Positions 60,161 through 64,000 of a stretch of 64,000 nucleotides of DNA are shown here, one piece after another. The position numbers and the translations under genes are program-made. Positions within the stretch are counted from its first letter, which is position 1; every line of letters begins with the position of its first letter. The notes beneath the pieces were generated by a model that saw only the letters and a list, made by a program, of their open reading frames with translations, was not told where the DNA came from and did not search any database. The DNA is from Secundilactobacillus silagei JCM 19001 (lineage in GTDB: Bacteria > Bacillota > Bacilli > Lactobacillales > Lactobacillaceae): assembly GCF_002217945.1 (NCBI RefSeq), contig NZ_BCMG01000003.1, forward strand, positions 124,001 to 188,000. The letters are read 5' to 3'.

Positions 60161-61624
60161 CTATGCTTGAGCATATTCAGCAGCATGCTTCCCAGAATTG
60201 CGTCCTGAGTAGTAGGCATAACCGACACAAGTACCAGGCATATTAGGACCGTAAGTGTCACCAGTTAAACCGGCGGCATCGTTACCAGCAGCGTATAGGC
60301 CTTTGATAGCAGTTCCCTTTTCATTCATCACTTCATTGTTGGTCGTGACTTGCATCCCGCCCATGGTACAAAAGGCACCGATGTTTAACTTGAAACCGTA
60401 GTAAGGACCGTGTTCAACACCAACTAGATAGTCGCTGTTCTTACCAAACTCTTTATCGTCACCACTGTCACAATAGCCATTGTACGTCTCAACTGTCTGA
60501 CGGAAGGTTTCAACTGGAACACCCATTTGTTTGGCAAGGTCTTCAATTGTATCGGCTTTGAAAATGAAGGGTTTCTTAGCCGCAAGAGCAGCGTCGATTT
60601 CATCCTGCAGCTTGGTCATCTTTTCGCCACGCTTCACGTAAACGCCTAAGCCCATAAAGTTACCGTCCTTGATCATCCGGTCGATGACGCCCTGATCCAG
60701 CACACTATAAACTTGGTTTTGCGTGTACATTGCGTTACCGGCATATGAAAAATTATAAGCAACGGATTCATCAACGAACCGTTCGCCGTTCTCATTGATC
60801 CAAAGCAATGGCTGCTGACCAGCTGCCGCGTTCATTTGAGACGGCATCATCTTAAATGAAGGTTCGTCAGGATCCTTTAAGTAACCGCCAAACAGCATGG
60901 CCATACCGGTACCATAGTGTTTTGCGCCAGTTTGCCAGCCCATGCGAACGCCATCACCAGTACCCTTGCCAGAACTCACCGGAATCAGCCGAGAAGTATC
61001 ATAGGGTGTTAACTCATCCATCATCTTAGCGTTGTTCAAATAACCACCAGTGGCTAAAATCACAGCACTGGTTGAAATTTCTTGCGTCTCTTTGGTCTTT
61101 GCTGAGCGAATCGTGACCCCACTAATGGCACCGTCAGCCGTGGTATGCAGTTGGGTGGCCTTAGTCAGCGTTAAAATTTTGACACCGTTTTTTTCGGCTT
61201 TTGGCAATAAGGCGTCGTGTAAAACAGCAAAACCCATGCCTTTGTAAATATGCCAAGTAGCTTCACCGGCACCCATTGCTTGTACACCTTCGTATTCAAC
61301 GCCCTGATCTTTCAGCCATTGAACCGTACCCGCACTGTCATCAACGTAGTTCCGCCAAATTCTTGAATCAGCTTTAAACTTCGAATATTCAACTTCTTCT
61401 TTCAGAACATCCGTACCGGAAACTTTGATCCCCTGCTCCTTTTGGAGATAAGAATCAACCGCAAATAGACCTTCAGTATAGTTACTGCTGCCGCCTGTTG
61501 TGCGGCCTTTTTCCAGTAACAGTACCTTCGCGCCTTTTTGGGAAGCTTCCAAAGCAGCTGAAGTTCCAGCAGCACCCGTACCAACAACGACGACATCATA
61601 ATGATCACTCTTGCTGACTGACAT
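60161..61624 (-). CDS. FAD-dependent fumarate/urocanate reductase-type flavoprotein
   Basis: 487-residue soluble flavoprotein of the fumarate reductase family. FAD-binding GTGAAGTSAALEASQKGAKVLLLEKG at the N-terminus, SSNYTEGLFAV, and the C-terminal GLYAAGNDAAGLTGDTYGPNMPGTCVGYAYYSGR. It has no FMN-binding or haem domain and no signal peptide, so an NADH partner or free flavin must supply electrons. Possible acceptors are fumarate, urocanate or another enoate. GGAGGG precedes ATG 61624. It diverges from the LysR gene, its likely regulator. Confidence 0.9.
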   Translation of the reverse strand: MSVSKSDHYDVVVVGTGAAGTSAALEASQKGAKVLLLEKGRTTGGSSNYTEGLFAVDSYLQKEQGIKVSGTDVLKEEVEYSKFKADSRIWRNYVDDSAGTVQWLKDQGVEYEGVQAMGAGEATWHIYKGMGFAVLHDALLPKAEKNGVKILTLTKATQLHTTADGAISGVTIRSAKTKETQEISTSAVILATGGYLNNAKMMDELTPYDTSRLIPVSSGKGTGDGVRMGWQTGAKHYGTGMAMLFGGYLKDPDEPSFKMMPSQMNAAAGQQPLLWINENGERFVDESVAYNFSYAGNAMYTQNQVYSVLDQGVIDRMIKDGNFMGLGVYVKRGEKMTKLQDEIDAALAAKKPFIFKADTIEDLAKQMGVPVETFRQTVETYNGYCDSGDDKEFGKNSDYLVGVEHGPYYGFKLNIGAFCTMGGMQVTTNNEVMNEKGTAIKGLYAAGNDAAGLTGDTYGPNMPGTCVGYAYYSGRNSGKHAAEYAQA

Positions 61625-61705
61625 TAAATATCCCTCCATTTTATATGCTCATTACTGAATATGAGAATTCAAAGACTACCGACTTATCGCTTCTCATGAA
61701 GCTTT

Positions 61706-61770
61706 GATAACGTTATCATAGTGTTAAAACTAATTAACGAAAACAGCCATTTAGTTCGTCAGGCGAACTA
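61706..61770. promoter_or_regulatory. Palindromic sites between reductase and lysR
   Basis: GATAACGTTATC (61706-61717), a perfect 12-bp palindrome, and TAGTTCG-TCAGG-CGAACTA (61752-61770), a T-N11-A type LysR box with 7-bp arms. They are placed to control both divergent genes. Confidence 0.65.
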
Positions 61771-61797
61771 TAAGTACGTATAAGTGAGGAATCGACT

Positions 61798-62688
61798 ATG
61801 GATTTAAATCGACTAAAAACGTTTTTGAAAGTTGCCCAGTATGGTAGTTTCAAGCAAGTTGCTGATGAAAGCTTTATTACTCAACGGGCCGTCTCTAAGC
61901 AAATGAAGCAGTTGGAAGACGAACTTGACGTGCCACTATTTCAACGTGGGAAAAATAAACTCACCCTGACGCCAGCGGGACACCGATTTATCTCATCGGC
62001 ACAAGATATTGTGAATAATTATACGGGTGCCGTTGCTGAACTTCATCGATCGATTAAAAACAATCAGGCGTTACGCGTCGGTTATTTCTCCGCCTTTGAG
62101 AAAAAGCTTTTACAGCGTGCGCTTTATGCCTTACTCAAGAAGCACCCTAAGCTTTCTCTCACGATTCAAGAAGGCAGCAACGAACATCTGACTGAAAACG
62201 TCAACAACGGTAATTTAGACCTGGCATTATCCATTAGCTACGGCCAGCCAGCCGTGTCACCGCATTCTAACCTCACCGCCCAAACCATCTTTTCTGATGA
62301 AATGGTGATGGGTGTTAGTACGTTAAATCCACTCAGCACGCATCATTATTTAACTGCTCAAGACCTGTCTACGCTACCGATTCTCTATTACAGTCCCGAA
62401 ACATCCACCTTCTTATTGGAAAGTTTTATGGCCAGTATGCCGTTTTTAAAAGACTATAATCAGGTCCAACGGGTAACCAGTACCGAACAGATGGCGATGT
62501 TGGTAGCTTTAAATCAAGCCTTTGCTTTTTACCCCAGCGGTTTGATCGGCCATCAAGATATCAGTGCGGATGGTCAGATTCGTTATCTACCTATTAGAGG
62601 ACCTCTCGATCAGCATTACGACATCGTTGTTCTTTATAATAAAATCAATCAAAATCCCATGCTCAAGCAACTTTTAAACGAGTTTTAA
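61798..62688 (+). CDS. LysR family transcriptional regulator
   Basis: 296-residue regulator. The N-terminal winged helix is MDLNRLKTFLKVAQYGSFKQVADESFITQRAVSKQMKQLEDELDVPLFQR; the C-terminal periplasmic-binding-like domain senses a small molecule. AGTGAGGAAT precedes the ATG. It probably activates the divergent flavoprotein reductase in response to that enzyme's substrate. Confidence 0.93.
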   Translation: MDLNRLKTFLKVAQYGSFKQVADESFITQRAVSKQMKQLEDELDVPLFQRGKNKLTLTPAGHRFISSAQDIVNNYTGAVAELHRSIKNNQALRVGYFSAFEKKLLQRALYALLKKHPKLSLTIQEGSNEHLTENVNNGNLDLALSISYGQPAVSPHSNLTAQTIFSDEMVMGVSTLNPLSTHHYLTAQDLSTLPILYYSPETSTFLLESFMASMPFLKDYNQVQRVTSTEQMAMLVALNQAFAFYPSGLIGHQDISADGQIRYLPIRGPLDQHYDIVVLYNKINQNPMLKQLLNEF

Positions 62689-62703
62689 CCATGATGATTC
62701 TAA

Positions 62704-62748
62704 ATTAAAAGCAGCCATAACTTAATTTCGTTATGACTGCTTTTAGTA
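62704..62748. terminator. Bidirectional terminator
   Basis: AAAAGCAGCCATAAC pairs with GTTATGACTGCTTTT between converging genes. Confidence 0.88.
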
Positions 62749-62749
62749 T

Positions 62750-63931
62750 CTAATCTAAGTCTTTAGTTTTCACCTTTTGCTCTGCCTGAGCCTTTACATA
62801 AAACACCCGGGTCCCCTTATCAACCAACTCCTGTAAGAATTGCAACAGTAAAACGACCCAGCCAAAGGCCAAGGTAAAGCCAATAATTTCATACGCGGTT
62901 AACGATAAATAACCCACAAATTTAAACAGCACTTCAGCCGTAACTAGGATAGCGCCCACGGAGTAAGACATCTGCAAAAACGCACTGGGGATTCTTGGCA
63001 GCAACCAGCGAATTCCCACGATTAAAATAATAATGAAATACACCAGAAATGAAGCTAATCGATCATGGATATCGTGTGAGGCCGCATTATTGGGGAAAAA
63101 GCCCACCGCACCAAGATCAATCGACATTGCCGTTAACAGTATCCGCAAAGTCAGCAACCGAATTGAATGCGGGTAGATAGCGTTTAACGACACGAAGATG
63201 TAATCAATCAACGCGACCATGATCAAGGCTGAAAACATCAACGTAATGTTGAATTGCCAGCTGTTATTTGCCAAATGCGTACCTAAAAAACTGAGATTAT
63301 ACTGCCACCATTTTCTGGTTCCGTTAGTTGCCATCGCAATCACAGCTCCACTCACGATCACCAGCGTAAACAGCCGGACCAAGGTGCGTGAAGAAATCGA
63401 AAAAGCAGCGTAAATCATGAGATAGTTGATCATACTTTCAAAAATAAAGAAGATGATCGTGGATGTTAACCGGTCAAAAGTCGCGCCCGCGAAGATGGTC
63501 CCCAAAAGCCAAAAGACCCCAAGGAGAGCTAATCCTAAAATCACCGCAAACGATAAAATGACCACCGGAAAATTCCGCCAATAAATATTCGCTGAAAACG
63601 TATTGGTTTGGTTTCGTCGTTCCCGAATGAAAAAAATGGCGAACATTAACGTCCCAATCACAACACCACCTAAAATCACCGTGGTTCCTAAAGACGTATT
63701 CCCCGATAATGGGATCTGATTCTGATTTTTCGTCGCAAAAAAAACGTTAAACACAATGGCGCTAATGATTGCTGGTGCTAAGTACCACCACAGTGATATG
63801 CGCTGAAACAATGACATTTCACTGGCTTCGGTGGTGATCACTGCGTCGTGATTGCGCAGCTCGATTTTGACTTTGTCAGTCCCGTTCACCCGAAGCTGTT
63901 CGGCTACCTTATCTGGTAATTCAATTTTCAT
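62750..63931 (-). CDS. DUF998 family membrane protein
   Basis: 393 residues. An AbrB-like beta segment opens the protein (KIELPDKVAEQLRVNGTDKVKIELRNHDAVITTE), followed by about ten helices of the DUF998 type (LGAVGFFPNNAASHDIHDRLASFLVYFIII is the family signature). Function unknown; the family is common in lactobacilli. AGAAAAAATATG is a weak ribosome site with GGGAGAAAA just upstream. Confidence 0.82.
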   Translation of the reverse strand: MKIELPDKVAEQLRVNGTDKVKIELRNHDAVITTEASEMSLFQRISLWWYLAPAIISAIVFNVFFATKNQNQIPLSGNTSLGTTVILGGVVIGTLMFAIFFIRERRNQTNTFSANIYWRNFPVVILSFAVILGLALLGVFWLLGTIFAGATFDRLTSTIIFFIFESMINYLMIYAAFSISSRTLVRLFTLVIVSGAVIAMATNGTRKWWQYNLSFLGTHLANNSWQFNITLMFSALIMVALIDYIFVSLNAIYPHSIRLLTLRILLTAMSIDLGAVGFFPNNAASHDIHDRLASFLVYFIIILIVGIRWLLPRIPSAFLQMSYSVGAILVTAEVLFKFVGYLSLTAYEIIGFTLAFGWVVLLLQFLQELVDKGTRVFYVKAQAEQKVKTKDLD

Positions 63932-64000
63932 ATTTTTTCTCCCAAAGATTATTGTCTGAACCTATTTTGAGATAATTCGACAAAATTGGCAAGCTCTGAC

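Overview
The window looks like chromosome of a Lactobacillaceae species, probably a heterofermentative, tyramine-forming one close to the Levilactobacillus brevis group. The support is a tyrS–tyrosine decarboxylase–tyrP–nhaC locus, many T-box leaders, paired MetNIQ transporters, a cysK–cystathionine lyase–cysE operon, a DUF998 membrane protein and the typical AGGAGG ribosome sites. Species assignment is inference. I saw no rRNA, tRNA, CRISPR array or prophage.

Region 1 (1–9250) holds two divergent operons, each behind a T-box leader with a methionine (ATG) specifier. Leftward are a Xi-class glutathione-transferase-like protein, DUF1684, a GNAT acetyltransferase, an amino-acid-binding protein and a second DUF1684. 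Rightward are a second GNAT, an ABC permease, an ABC ATPase and an M20 deacylase. Together they resemble the acetylate–import–deacetylate cassettes for S-modified cysteines in Bacillus (yxe and ytm operons), but without the monooxygenase.

Region 2 (9250–13800) holds an SOS-type operon (Y-family polymerase, small protein, YolD) with two LexA-like boxes, a PAS protein and a DapE/ArgE-type deacylase.

Region 3 (13800–23600) is sulfur metabolism: EamA exporter, D-2-hydroxyacid dehydrogenase, and the cysK–lyase–cysE operon preceded by a Cys-codon-rich leader peptide plus terminator. A methionine T-box operon follows (PanE-like reductase, metQ, metN, metI).

Region 4 (23800–34000) is AT-rich and accessory. 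It has an Mrr-like nuclease, a DUF262/DUF1524 protein, a PLD–helicase–DUF3427 protein with a NUDIX partner, a coiled-coil DUF2325-like protein and three small secreted proteins. It is a plausible defence island.

Region 5 (34000–41750) is the tyrosine decarboxylation locus. tyrS is the last gene of a run that starts with a T-box (apparently Tyr) and three small genes. Region 6 (42000–48900) has a divergent recA with an SOS box, an acetoin/diacetyl reductase, luxS and a second metNIQ set behind a methionine T-box.

Region 7 (49300–64000) has a YczE-like membrane protein, a TetR-controlled ABC exporter whose permease is frameshifted, an aldo/keto reductase, a structured small RNA with a leader peptide, an NCS2 permease with a long leader, an IS200/IS605 element beside a 5'-truncated EamA gene, an intact EamA paralogue, a flavoprotein reductase with a divergent LysR regulator, and a DUF998 protein.

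A family of long imperfect inverted repeats with shared outer arms is scattered between genes at about 9.2, 15.1, 19.2, 35.7, 44.4 and 48.5 kb. Two copies lie inside regulated 5' leaders. The strongest candidates for something undescribed are the Cys leader peptide, the split Met-T-box sulfur cassette, the inverted-repeat family and the small RNA at 54.4 kb.
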